Under the pieces are notes generated by a model, which saw nothing but the letters and a program-made list of their open reading frames with translations, had not been told where the DNA came from and did not search any database. The translations under genes were made by a program, and so were the position numbers. From Companilactobacillus nodensis DSM 19682 = JCM 14932 = NBRC 107160 (lineage in GTDB: Bacteria; Bacillota; Bacilli; Lactobacillales; Lactobacillaceae), in the NCBI RefSeq assembly GCF_000615905.1, contig NZ_BAMN01000006.1:1-64000 (forward strand): a stretch of DNA of 64,000 nt. Direction: 5' to 3'. Below, one piece after another: positions 45,320 through 54,765 of this stretch (position 1 is its first letter; each line of letters begins with the position of its first letter).

Positions 45320-46996
45320 TTGAGCAAAGAACTTATTACCAAAAATGAATTTTCCGATATGATCCGTGTGGCAGCACACAGACTTGAAAAGAATGCAAAA
45401 TTTGTTAATTCACTAAATGTCTTTCCAGTACCAGATGGTGATACTGGAACAAACATGAGCTTGACCGTTCAAAGCGGTTTTAAGGCTGTAAACGAATCAG
45501 AGAGTACACATGTAGGAACATTGGGCAAAGCGCTGGCTAAGGGCTTGCTGATGGGTGCACGTGGAAATTCTGGAGTTATTACTTCTCAATTATTCAGAGG
45601 TCTTTCTAAGAGTATTGAGGCAAAAGAAACTTTGAACTCAGATGATTTAGCAAAAGCCTTCGATGACGGTGTCAAAACTGCTTATAAGGCAGTTATGAAA
45701 CCAGTTGAAGGTACAATTTTGACAGTCGCCCGTTTTGGTGCTGAGGCCGGAGTTAAGAAGGCCAAAGAAACTAAAGATACTGTTGAAGTTATGAGAGCCG
45801 TTGTTAAGGGTGCTAAGGTCGGACTTGAAAAGACACCATCATTATTGCCAGTTCTAAAAGAAGTTGGCGTGGTTGACTCTGGTGGTCAAGGATTAGTCTT
45901 TATTTATGAAGGCTTCCTTGAAGGATTATCTGGAGAGGCCAGTGACGAAGCATATACACCTGATGAGACTGAAATGGGTGAAATGATCAATGCCACTCAT
46001 CATCAATCAGCACAAGGTCAATTCAATACTGATGAGATCGCCAATGGTTACTGTACTGAAATGATGATCGAATTAGGTGTCGATCCAACTTCAGATGAAA
46101 AATTTGATAATGAAAAGTTACGTAATTATCTAAGTGAGATCGGTGATTCACTGATCGTTGTTTCTGACGATGAAGTTGCCAAGGTACACGTTCATACTAA
46201 TTTCCCAAGAAAGGTTTGGGCTGCTGGTAGAAAATATGGTGCTTTGACTAAGATCAAGATCGATAACATGAAGATTCAACATGAAACAATTGTTGAAGAC
46301 GATGAAGAAACAACTGCAGCACCTGCAAGTAACAAACCAGTCGACTATGCTGTAATTGCTGTTTCATCTGGTGAAGGCTTGTCAAAACTATTTGAAAGTC
46401 TCGGTGTAACTAATATCATCAGTGGTGGGCAAACAATGAATCCATCAACCAATGATATTGTTGATGCGATAAATAATGCTAATGCTAAACGTGCACTTAT
46501 CTTGCCAAATAATGGAAATATCATTATGGCCGCAAAACAAGCTGCTGAACTAGTTAATATTCCTGTTGCCATTGTGGCATCTAAGACTATTTCTCAAGGT
46601 ATGACAGCAATGTTGTCCTTCAATCCTGAGGCTGAGTTGGATGAAAACAAAGATAACATGGAAGATTCGCTTGACACTGTTAAGAGTGGTCAGATCACTC
46701 AAGCAATCCGTGATACTGAAATCGATGGCTTGAAGATTACTACTGGACATTACATGGGTATCGTTGATGGCAAGATTTTGGTTGATGATCCAGATATTAT
46801 TTCTGGTACTGAAAAAATGCTTGATAAGATGATCGATGATGATAGTGAAGTTATTACGATTCTTGTTGGACAAGATGGTAATGATGAGGATGCTCAAAAA
46901 TTTGCTGATTACTTGGACGATAAGTATGATGACTTAGAGACAGAAATTCACCAAGGTGATCAACCAGTATATCCATACATGATCGCTGTTGAATAA
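45320..46996 (+). CDS. fakA: Fatty acid kinase FakA (DhaL/DegV-like fusion)
   Basis: ATP-binding subunit that phosphorylates fatty acids held by FakB proteins. The N-terminal DhaL domain (about 1-205) has NVFPVPDGDTGTNMSLT with the metal-binding aspartates, GARGNSGVI and DSGGQGLVFI. A middle domain (about 225-320) and a C-terminal DegV-like fold follow. Length 558 aa is normal. The TTG start at 45320 has GGAGGGG 6 bases upstream. Acyl-phosphate made here feeds PlsX/PlsY, and plsX lies close by. Confidence 0.94.
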   Translation: MSKELITKNEFSDMIRVAAHRLEKNAKFVNSLNVFPVPDGDTGTNMSLTVQSGFKAVNESESTHVGTLGKALAKGLLMGARGNSGVITSQLFRGLSKSIEAKETLNSDDLAKAFDDGVKTAYKAVMKPVEGTILTVARFGAEAGVKKAKETKDTVEVMRAVVKGAKVGLEKTPSLLPVLKEVGVVDSGGQGLVFIYEGFLEGLSGEASDEAYTPDETEMGEMINATHHQSAQGQFNTDEIANGYCTEMMIELGVDPTSDEKFDNEKLRNYLSEIGDSLIVVSDDEVAKVHVHTNFPRKVWAAGRKYGALTKIKIDNMKIQHETIVEDDEETTAAPASNKPVDYAVIAVSSGEGLSKLFESLGVTNIISGGQTMNPSTNDIVDAINNANAKRALILPNNGNIIMAAKQAAELVNIPVAIVASKTISQGMTAMLSFNPEAELDENKDNMEDSLDTVKSGQITQAIRDTEIDGLKITTGHYMGIVDGKILVDDPDIISGTEKMLDKMIDDDSEVITILVGQDGNDEDAQKFADYLDDKYDDLETEIHQGDQPVYPYMIAVE

Positions 46997-47019
46997 TAAT
47001 TAATTTAGTTTAACAAAAT

Positions 47020-47049
47020 GAGACTAGGGTTACTTCTGGTCTCTTTTTT
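47020..47049 (+). terminator. Terminator after fakA
   Basis: GAGACTAG (47020-47027) pairs with CTGGTCTC (47036-47043, one wobble), followed by T6. Confidence 0.75.
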
Positions 47050-47065
47050 GTATAAGGAGGGGAAA

Positions 47066-49102
47066 ATGAATTTAAGAAAAATATCAGTTGCTGAATTGCC
47101 AGGAGTGGGTCCGAAGAGATTGGATGCTATTAAATCTCTTGGTATCAATAGCATCTATGACTTATTATTTTATTTTCCCTTTCGTTATGAGGATATGGAA
47201 GTTAAGTCATTAGACGATGCCGTGGATCAAGAGAAGATCCTGCTCAAAGGTATAGTTGCCAGTGAACCAGTCGTAGTCAGGTTTGGATATAAAAAGAACC
47301 GTCTGAATGTCAGAGTTTTGGTTGAGAATGAATCAGTAATGGTTACATTCTTTAATCAACCATGGATAAAAGACAAGTTTGAAACTGGTAATGAAGTGGC
47401 GGTCTATGGTAAGTGGAATGAGAATCGACGCTCGCTGACTGGCATGAAGGTTATTGGCAGCAGTCAACAGGATACGATCGATTCAGTTTATTCCGTCAAC
47501 AAAAATATTCATCAAAAAACATTGGTCAACTTGATCAAATTAGCGTTTGATAAGTATCAAGATGAAATTGAATCGATTATTCCTGAATATTTGTTAGAGA
47601 AATATCAACTGATGGATGATCGTTCAATGGTTAAAGGAATGCATTTTCCTAACAGTGAAGAAGAAAATGAATCAGCGCGACGAAGTGCGAAGTTTCGTGA
47701 GTTTTTCTTATTTGAATGTGGAATTCAAAGTGTTAAGGCTAAGGATGAGCAAGAGAATGATGGTTTGGTTGAGGATTACGACGAGAATTACGTTAACAAA
47801 TTTATTGAGACGTTGCCGTTCCAATTGACTAACGCACAAAATAAAGTTGTCAACGAAATATTAGCCGATATGAAGTCTGACCATCATATGAATCGATTAT
47901 TGCAAGGTGATGTTGGTTCGGGTAAAACGATTGTTGCTGTGATTGCAATGTTGGCGGCTGTTACGGCTGGCTTTCAAGCGGCAATTATGGCACCAACTGA
48001 AATATTGGCTCAGCAGCATTTTGAAAAAATCGGAAATTTACTTGAGTCATTGCATATTAGGACGTCGATCTTAACCGGATCACAGACGAAAAAAGAACAT
48101 GATACGATTGCCGAGAATATTCGCGAGGGTCGAACTAATGTTATTGTTGGAACACACGCATTGATTCAAGATAGCGTTGATTTCAAGAATCTTGGTTTGA
48201 TCGTAATTGATGAGCAGCATCGATTCGGTGTTAATCAACGTAAGGCATTACGTGAGAAAGGAAACAATCCAGATGTGTTGGCTATGACAGCAACTCCAAT
48301 CCCCAGAACGTTGGCAATTACGACTTATGGTGACATGGAAGTTTCCCGTATTGATGAACTTCCAGCTGGACGTAAAAAAATTGAGACTTATTGGATCAGA
48401 AGTCAAAAAGTTGAACAAATGTATAAGTTTGTTTCAAAGCAATTGGCCAATAAAGCACAGGTTTATGTGGTGACGCCGTTGATATCTGAATCTGAGAAGA
48501 TAGATCTGAAAAATGCCGAATTGATTTATGATAAATTTAATGAATTATATGCTCCAAAATATAAAATCGGTATCTTACATGGTCAAATGTCCAACGATGA
48601 CAAAGAAGAAATAATGAATAAGTTTAGTCATCAAGAGATTGATGTGCTGGTTTCAACGACTGTTATTGAAGTCGGTGTTGATGTACCAAATGCGTCAGTT
48701 ATGGTAATATATGATGCCAACCGCTTTGGATTATCACAGTTGCATCAGTTGCGTGGTCGTGTTGGTCGTGGGGAGAAGCAGTCATATTGTATTTTGATTG
48801 CTGATCCTAAGAATGATGTTGCCTTAGAACGGATGAAGATCTTAACTTCGACTAATGACGGATTCGTTTTAGCAGAGGAAGATTTGAAGATGCGTGGTTC
48901 TGGTGATTTACTGGGTAGTAAACAATCCGGATTGCCAGACTTCAAGGTCGGGAATCCAATTGCGGACTTTAATATTTTACAAACAGCTCAAATTGAGGCT
49001 GAACAAATTTTTAAGGATCCACAAGCAATGGAAAATCCAGAAAACAAAGTGTTAAAATCATTCTTGAATGATGAATTTGACCAATTAAATAATTTTGACT
49101 AA
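47066..49102 (+). CDS. recG: ATP-dependent DNA helicase RecG
   Basis: Branch-migration helicase for stalled forks and Holliday junctions. The wedge domain (about 1-225, with PGVGPKRLDAIKSLGI and FYFPFRYED) is followed by helicase motifs GDVGSGKT, DEQHRFG, TATPIPRTLA and QLRGRVGRG. Length 678 aa is normal. AAGGAGGGG sets the start at 47066 rather than the in-frame ATG 48 bases upstream. FapR is not between recG and plsX, unlike Bacillus. Confidence 0.97.
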   Translation: MNLRKISVAELPGVGPKRLDAIKSLGINSIYDLLFYFPFRYEDMEVKSLDDAVDQEKILLKGIVASEPVVVRFGYKKNRLNVRVLVENESVMVTFFNQPWIKDKFETGNEVAVYGKWNENRRSLTGMKVIGSSQQDTIDSVYSVNKNIHQKTLVNLIKLAFDKYQDEIESIIPEYLLEKYQLMDDRSMVKGMHFPNSEEENESARRSAKFREFFLFECGIQSVKAKDEQENDGLVEDYDENYVNKFIETLPFQLTNAQNKVVNEILADMKSDHHMNRLLQGDVGSGKTIVAVIAMLAAVTAGFQAAIMAPTEILAQQHFEKIGNLLESLHIRTSILTGSQTKKEHDTIAENIREGRTNVIVGTHALIQDSVDFKNLGLIVIDEQHRFGVNQRKALREKGNNPDVLAMTATPIPRTLAITTYGDMEVSRIDELPAGRKKIETYWIRSQKVEQMYKFVSKQLANKAQVYVVTPLISESEKIDLKNAELIYDKFNELYAPKYKIGILHGQMSNDDKEEIMNKFSHQEIDVLVSTTVIEVGVDVPNASVMVIYDANRFGLSQLHQLRGRVGRGEKQSYCILIADPKNDVALERMKILTSTNDGFVLAEEDLKMRGSGDLLGSKQSGLPDFKVGNPIADFNILQTAQIEAEQIFKDPQAMENPENKVLKSFLNDEFDQLNNFD

Positions 49103-49132
49103 AAAATAATTAGATTTGTGAGGAATTAGTGA

Positions 49133-50146
49133 ATGAAAATTGCAGTAGACGCCATGGGTGGAGATAATGCGCCTCAAGTAATTGTTGAGGGAATTGAAAA
49201 GGCTCGTGACGAGTGGACTGATTTGGAATTTGTACTGTATGGTGATGAAACCAAAATCAAGAAGTATCTGAAGAACAGTGATCGTATATCAATTGTTCAT
49301 ACGGATGAAGAGATACTTGGGACTGACGAGCCAGTTAAGGCAATCCGCTCGAAGAAAAATTCTTCAATGGTCTTAGCTGCCAAGTCTGTCAAAGCTAAAG
49401 AAGCAGATGCTATGTTGTCGCTTGGTAATACAGGTGCCTTATTAGCCGCTGGTATCTTCATTGTTGGCCGTATTAAACAGGTTGAACGACCTGCCTTGAT
49501 GCCAACATTGCCCGTAACCAATTCAGCATTAGGAGTTAACGTGTTGGATGTTGGTGCGAACGCTGAAGCTAAGCCTACATACTTACAGCAATGGGCCGTT
49601 ATGGGTTCAATTTATGCTCGTGATGTCAAACAGATCAAGGAACCTCGTATCGGATTGTTGAACAATGGTACTGAGGAAGATAAAGGTGATACTCTTCATA
49701 AAGAAGCTTTTAAACTGCTGTCAAATACTGAAGGTATCAACTTTATTGGTAATGTGGAATCAAACAATATTTTGAGCGGTGTCGCCGATGTCATCGTTAC
49801 TGATGGTTTCACTGGTAATGCTGCATTGAAGGCCACAGAAGGTACTGCTACGATCCTTCTCAAAGAAATGAAACATGCCTTGCTAAACAATGGTTTCTTT
49901 ACTAAAATGGGTGCAGCGATTGTTGCTCCTTCATTGAAGGGGCTTCGTGATATGTTTGATACATCTCATGCTGGTGGTGCGGTCTTACTTGGCTTGAAGT
50001 CGCCTGTGATCAAAGCTCATGGTGCTGCAGATAGTAAGACAGTTTTCTATACAGTTAAACAGATTTATGATATGTTGCTAAACGACACGATTAACAAAGC
50101 TAATACTTACTTTGAACAAATGAATAAAAAAGATGAAGATAAATAG
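49133..50146 (+). CDS. plsX: Phosphate acyltransferase PlsX
   Basis: Makes acyl-phosphate from acyl-ACP for phospholipid synthesis; peripheral membrane protein. It starts MKIAVDAMGGDNAPQ and has SLGNTGALLAAG, LLNNGTEEDKGD and VTDGFTGNAALKATEG. Length 337 aa is normal. acpP follows by 13 bases. The fabD and fabG genes found here in Bacillus are absent, so fatty-acid synthesis is encoded elsewhere. Confidence 0.97.
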   Translation: MKIAVDAMGGDNAPQVIVEGIEKARDEWTDLEFVLYGDETKIKKYLKNSDRISIVHTDEEILGTDEPVKAIRSKKNSSMVLAAKSVKAKEADAMLSLGNTGALLAAGIFIVGRIKQVERPALMPTLPVTNSALGVNVLDVGANAEAKPTYLQQWAVMGSIYARDVKQIKEPRIGLLNNGTEEDKGDTLHKEAFKLLSNTEGINFIGNVESNNILSGVADVIVTDGFTGNAALKATEGTATILLKEMKHALLNNGFFTKMGAAIVAPSLKGLRDMFDTSHAGGAVLLGLKSPVIKAHGAADSKTVFYTVKQIYDMLLNDTINKANTYFEQMNKKDEDK

Positions 50147-50159
50147 GGAGATTCGTTAA

Positions 50160-50402
50160 ATGTCAGAACAAGAAGTTTACGATAAAATCGTTGGATTGAT
50201 CGCCGATAAATTTGAAGTTGATGCAAGTACAATCAAGAAAGAAACATCATTTACCGAAGACTTAGATGCAGATTCAATTGATTTGGTAGAATTCGTTTTG
50301 GAACTTGAAGAAGAATTTGATGCAGAGATTCCTGATGAAGATGCTGAGAAGATCAAAACAGTTGGTGACGCAGTAAATTACATCATGAGTCATCAAAAAT
50401 AA
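50160..50402 (+). CDS. acpP: Acyl carrier protein
   Basis: Carries acyl chains on a phosphopantetheine arm. An 80-aa acidic four-helix protein with the attachment motif [10 protein letters not shown]; the serine is S39. A terminator follows. Lactobacilli often have a second ACP in the main fab cluster. Confidence 0.97.
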   Translation: MSEQEVYDKIVGLIADKFEVDASTIKKETSFTEDLDADSIDLVEFVLELEEEFDAEIPDEDAEKIKTVGDAVNYIMSHQK

Positions 50403-50424
50403 GACCTTTAGGTCTTATTTTTTT
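50396..50424 (+). terminator. acpP terminator
   Basis: AAAATAAGACCT and AGGTCTTATTTT form a near-perfect palindrome overlapping the acpP stop, followed by T. Confidence 0.88.
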
Positions 50425-50487
50425 CGCCATTTAATTATTTAGTGTAAAAGTTTAGTATAATTAAGGTTATTGGAAAGGGGACGCGTT

Positions 50488-51177
50488 ATGCTAGATCAAA
50501 AATTTCTAGATTATTTAGAAAAGAACTATGGTATTACCTTTAACAACAAGAAGTTGATTGAGCGTGCTATGACTCATTCTTCTTTTGACAATGAACACAA
50601 AGAATTAGGAATCGGTAACTATGAACGACTAGAGTTCCTTGGGGATGCCGTTTTGGAAATCAACATCTCAAGATACTTGTTTGAAAAATATCCCCAACTA
50701 CCTGAAGGAAAATTAACGAGATTAAGATCTGACATTGTTAGAACTGATAGTTTTGCCAAATTTGCTAAGCAAATTCAAATCGACAAATATTTGTTGATCG
50801 GTAAAGGCGAAGAGAAACAAGGTGCACGTCAGAGACATACTTTACTTGAAGATATTTTTGAGGCATTTAACGGTGCATTGTACTTGGACCAAGGTAACGA
50901 GGCTGTTGAAGAATTCCTTGAAAGTGTTGTTTATCCACACATCGATTCAGGTGAATTCTCAGAAGATACTGATTTCAAGACTCACTTGCAAGAGAAATTG
51001 CAACAATCAGGTGAAGTTGAGATCGACTACAAAGTAATCGACGAAGAAGGTCCAGATCACGACAAGAAGTTCGAAATCGAATTGATTGTTAATGACAAAA
51101 TATTGTCTAAGGGATTTGGATATAGTAAGAAGCATGCAGAACAAATGGCTGCTAAACAAGCATTAGAAGAATTATAG
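50488..51177 (+). CDS. rnc: Ribonuclease III
   Basis: Cleaves double-stranded RNA in rRNA processing and mRNA turnover. The catalytic signature ERLEFLGDAVLEINIS and LEDIFEAFNGALYLD hold the metal-binding acids; a dsRNA-binding domain fills about 155-229. Length 229 aa from the ATG at 50488, which has AAGGGG 8 bases before it. A TATAAT at 50456-50461 may be its -10. It leads the rnc-smc-ftsY group. Confidence 0.97.
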   Translation: MLDQKFLDYLEKNYGITFNNKKLIERAMTHSSFDNEHKELGIGNYERLEFLGDAVLEINISRYLFEKYPQLPEGKLTRLRSDIVRTDSFAKFAKQIQIDKYLLIGKGEEKQGARQRHTLLEDIFEAFNGALYLDQGNEAVEEFLESVVYPHIDSGEFSEDTDFKTHLQEKLQQSGEVEIDYKVIDEEGPDHDKKFEIELIVNDKILSKGFGYSKKHAEQMAAKQALEEL

Positions 51178-51190
51178 GAGTTTTTATTTT

Positions 51191-54100
51191 ATGCCATTAA
51201 AATCATTAACGATCAATGGGTTTAAATCTTTTGCTGATAAGACAAAGATTGATTTTACAAGTGGAATCACCGGTATTGTAGGACCCAATGGAAGTGGAAA
51301 ATCGAATATTACAGAAGCAATTCGTTGGGTAATGGGTGAGCAATCAGCTAAGAGCCTACGTGGTGACAAGATGGTAGATGTTATTTTTGCCGGAAGTGCA
51401 ACACGAGCACAGATGAATCATGCTGAAGTCACATTGGAGTTTGATAACTCAAATGGAGAGTTAAAGTCAGACCAGACCAATATTACGATTCAGCGTAAGT
51501 TGTTCAGAAATGGTGATACTGAATTTTCAATTAACAATAAGGCATGTCGTCTCCGTGATATAACTGAGATGTTCATGGATTCAGGCATGGGAAAACAGTC
51601 ATTCTCAACTATTTCTCAGGGCCGAGTTGAAGAAATATTCAATAGTAAACCAGTTGAACGTCGTTCGATCATCGAAGAGTCTGCCGGAATTGCCTTGTTT
51701 AAGCAGAAAAAGACACAGGCAGAGAATCGTTTGAGTGAAACGACCGATAATTTACATCGTGTATCGGATATTGTTTCGGAACTGTCTAAGCAAGTAGAGC
51801 CATTGAAGGAACAGGCTAGTATTGCTCGAGATTACAAAGAACAAAAGAGTAAATATGATAATATTTATCAACAAATATTAACGATAGAAATAAAAGATTT
51901 ATCAAAAGAGAAGCGTCAGACAGAATCTAAGCTTCGTGAAGTTAAGATGAGTCTGCAAAATATTGAACAACAAGTAAAAATTTCTAATAAAGAAGTTACT
52001 GATAATCGTGACCAAATCAGTAAACTAGCCGAGAAAATCGACGCTAGTCAAGCTGACCTTGTTAAAAAAACACAGTCACTTGAAATCTTGAATGGTCAGA
52101 TTGCTGTTTCTGATGAAAGAAATGGATTCAATACGACTAATCAAACTTCTTTAAATGAACAACTGAAGAGTATCAAGGCTGATAAGAAGTTACATGAGGT
52201 CAAATTGTCTGAATGTAATGAAAAGATTTCTGAATATCAATCACAGATCCAAGAACTTGAGGCAAAGCTGAAAGAAATAACACAGCTGCAGAAGAAGACA
52301 CCTCAACAGATTCAGGATGATATTTCAGAGTTGCGTGATAAGTACGTCAATACATTGCAGGAACAAGTTTCTACTGGAAATGATCAAAAGTACACGCAAC
52401 GTCAGCTTGATAGGATTCAAGCCTCGAATGAAGATACTGAACATCAAATGGCTGATATTGAAGATGATTTGAAAGAATCAAGCAATAAGGTCACTGAAGT
52501 CAGTGCGCAATTACAAAAGTTGATCGATGATAATCAAGATTTAATCAAGAAAAATGATGAAATCGATAATAATATTAAGCGAGTTACTGAAACAGGGACC
52601 GCTGAGAATCAAGAATATTTGAAATTTTTGGAGAATCTTCAAGAGACAAAGGCACGTAAGACAGTGCTGGAGAACATGCAACAAGAGCATGTTGGCTTTT
52701 TTGAAGGTGCTAAAAATGTTTTAAATAATCAAAACGAAATTGGTGGGATCATTGGTGCTGTAGCCGAACTGATCAAGGTTCCAAGTAAGTATCAGTTGGC
52801 AATCGAAACAGTCGTTAGTAATCAATTGCAATCGATCGTTACTAAAGATGAATCATCTGCTAAGCAAGCTATCGCTTATTTACGTAAGAGAAATGGCGGT
52901 CGTGCAACATTCTTGCCAATCAATATTATTAAGGCGAGAACTATTTATGCCACGGATTTGAACAATGCTGAACAAGTTGCTGGTTACGTTGGAGTAGCTA
53001 GTGACTTAGTGAAGTTTGATGACAAAGTAGCAAATATTGTCAAAAATATTTTGGGTAATTTGTTGATAGCTGAAAATATTGATGCTGCCACAAGGGTTTC
53101 TGCTGCTGTAAACCGCAAGTATCGCGTTGTAACTTTGGACGGGAATGTTGTAAATGCTGGTGGTTCAATGACAGGTGGACAACAACGTCGAGTTAACTCA
53201 AGTATCTTGACACGTAAGGACGAATTGACATCGTTGAATGCCAAACTTTCTAAACAGGAAATGTTACTTGATCAAAAACAACAGACGGTAGTTGATCTTC
53301 GTCAAGAGTTAGTTGATCTGCGTGAAGAGAAGAAAAAAATCGAAAGTAAATTGGCTGATTTTAATCAAGAAAAGGGCCAATTGAGTAGTTCATTATCGAC
53401 ATATACAAACGAGACAAAGCATCTTGAAGAACAAAGGGATGCTTTGCAATATACTGCCAATAAGAACAATTCAGAAAAAACTGAATTACAAAAAGAACTT
53501 AATGTACAGATTGAAAATGCTGACAAGCTGAAACAACAGGTTACCGATGTTCAACAAGAAATTGAAGCCAAACAAAAGCTCTTGAAGGACTTCGATTCTG
53601 AGCTGAGTCAAATCAATAATAATATTCAAAAGACGCAGACTAACCTCGCAGTTGTTAAGAGTAATTTCGATAATGAAAAAACCCAGCAAGAGCGTTTGAT
53701 AAGTGAAATATCAGCTTCAGATGAGCATATTAAAGAATTAGGAATTCGTTTGGATCAATTAAATTCAGAACGAGACCAATTAAGCATGTCGAACGCTGAA
53801 ATCAAGGCCAAGACGACTCAATTTGAAAATGACATTAAGCTGCTTCAAGCCGATCTTGATGATTTGAAATCTCAACGTAGTGAAAAAGATAAACAAGCTG
53901 CATCACTTAATGAAAAAGCTCAGCGTAACTTTGATTTACAAAAATCAGCTTCAGATGAACAAGAAAACTTGGCAATCGCTGTTACTAAATTAACTAATAA
54001 GATCGATAGTCGTTTAGATACACTGTCAGAGGATTATTCATTGACGTATGAGGCTGCAATGAAGAACCTCAAGCAACAGGATTCTGATCCAGAGACTCTC

Positions 54101-54751
54101 AAACGAGAAGCTAGATTATTGAAGATGGGAATTGACGAGTTAGGAACAGTTAATTTGTCTGCCATCGAAGAATATGACAAGGTCAAGGATCGTTATGAAT
54201 TCTTGACGACTCAACAAAATGATTTACTACAAGCTAGACAACAGTTGCTGGATACAATGTCAGAAATGGATAATGAAGTTACAACTCGTTTCAAAAAGAC
54301 ATTTGATGAAGTTAGTGCAGCATTTGAAACTATTTTCCCTGAGATGTTTGCTGGAGGCCGTGCTAAGTTAGTCTTGACTGACCCTAGTAACTTGTTAGAG
54401 ACGGGAATTGAAATTATCGCACAACCACCTGGGAAGAAGTTTCAGCGCTTGAGCTTGTTATCTGGTGGAGAGAAGGCTTTGACAGCTATCACATTGTTGT
54501 TTGCAATTATCAAGGTTCATCCTGTGCCATTCTGTATCCTTGATGAAGTTGAGGCATCATTAGACGATGCAAATGTCTATCGCTTTGCTAATTATTTAAA
54601 TCGTTATGATGCTAATACTGAATTTATTGTTATTACGCACCGTAAGGGTACAATGATGAATGTAAATCGTTTGTATGGCGTAACGATGGAAGAATCCGGA
54701 GTCTCAAGAATGCTCTCGGTTTCGCTACAAGATATCAACAAAGACGCTTAA
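51191..54751 (+). CDS. smc: Chromosome segregation protein SMC
   Basis: Condensin ATPase that organises and segregates the chromosome with ScpA and ScpB. Walker A GPNGSGKSNI is at about residues 32-41. Two long coiled coils flank the hinge (about 510-680, with GGIIGAVAELI). The C-terminal head has the signature LSGGEKALTAIT and Walker B FCILDEVEASLDDAN. Length 1186 aa is standard and the reading frame is intact throughout. Confidence 0.98.
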   Translation: MPLKSLTINGFKSFADKTKIDFTSGITGIVGPNGSGKSNITEAIRWVMGEQSAKSLRGDKMVDVIFAGSATRAQMNHAEVTLEFDNSNGELKSDQTNITIQRKLFRNGDTEFSINNKACRLRDITEMFMDSGMGKQSFSTISQGRVEEIFNSKPVERRSIIEESAGIALFKQKKTQAENRLSETTDNLHRVSDIVSELSKQVEPLKEQASIARDYKEQKSKYDNIYQQILTIEIKDLSKEKRQTESKLREVKMSLQNIEQQVKISNKEVTDNRDQISKLAEKIDASQADLVKKTQSLEILNGQIAVSDERNGFNTTNQTSLNEQLKSIKADKKLHEVKLSECNEKISEYQSQIQELEAKLKEITQLQKKTPQQIQDDISELRDKYVNTLQEQVSTGNDQKYTQRQLDRIQASNEDTEHQMADIEDDLKESSNKVTEVSAQLQKLIDDNQDLIKKNDEIDNNIKRVTETGTAENQEYLKFLENLQETKARKTVLENMQQEHVGFFEGAKNVLNNQNEIGGIIGAVAELIKVPSKYQLAIETVVSNQLQSIVTKDESSAKQAIAYLRKRNGGRATFLPINIIKARTIYATDLNNAEQVAGYVGVASDLVKFDDKVANIVKNILGNLLIAENIDAATRVSAAVNRKYRVVTLDGNVVNAGGSMTGGQQRRVNSSILTRKDELTSLNAKLSKQEMLLDQKQQTVVDLRQELVDLREEKKKIESKLADFNQEKGQLSSSLSTYTNETKHLEEQRDALQYTANKNNSEKTELQKELNVQIENADKLKQQVTDVQQEIEAKQKLLKDFDSELSQINNNIQKTQTNLAVVKSNFDNEKTQQERLISEISASDEHIKELGIRLDQLNSERDQLSMSNAEIKAKTTQFENDIKLLQADLDDLKSQRSEKDKQAASLNEKAQRNFDLQKSASDEQENLAIAVTKLTNKIDSRLDTLSEDYSLTYEAAMKNLKQQDSDPETLKREARLLKMGIDELGTVNLSAIEEYDKVKDRYEFLTTQQNDLLQARQQLLDTMSEMDNEVTTRFKKTFDEVSAAFETIFPEMFAGGRAKLVLTDPSNLLETGIEIIAQPPGKKFQRLSLLSGGEKALTAITLLFAIIKVHPVPFCILDEVEASLDDANVYRFANYLNRYDANTEFIVITHRKGTMMNVNRLYGVTMEESGVSRMLSVSLQDINKDA

Positions 54752-54765
54752 AAGGAGATTAATTA

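Noticed and set aside
46550-46897. A 115-codon minus-strand open frame inside fakA
   Set aside because: It lies fully inside a conserved gene, has no good ribosome binding site and shows no recognisable domain.
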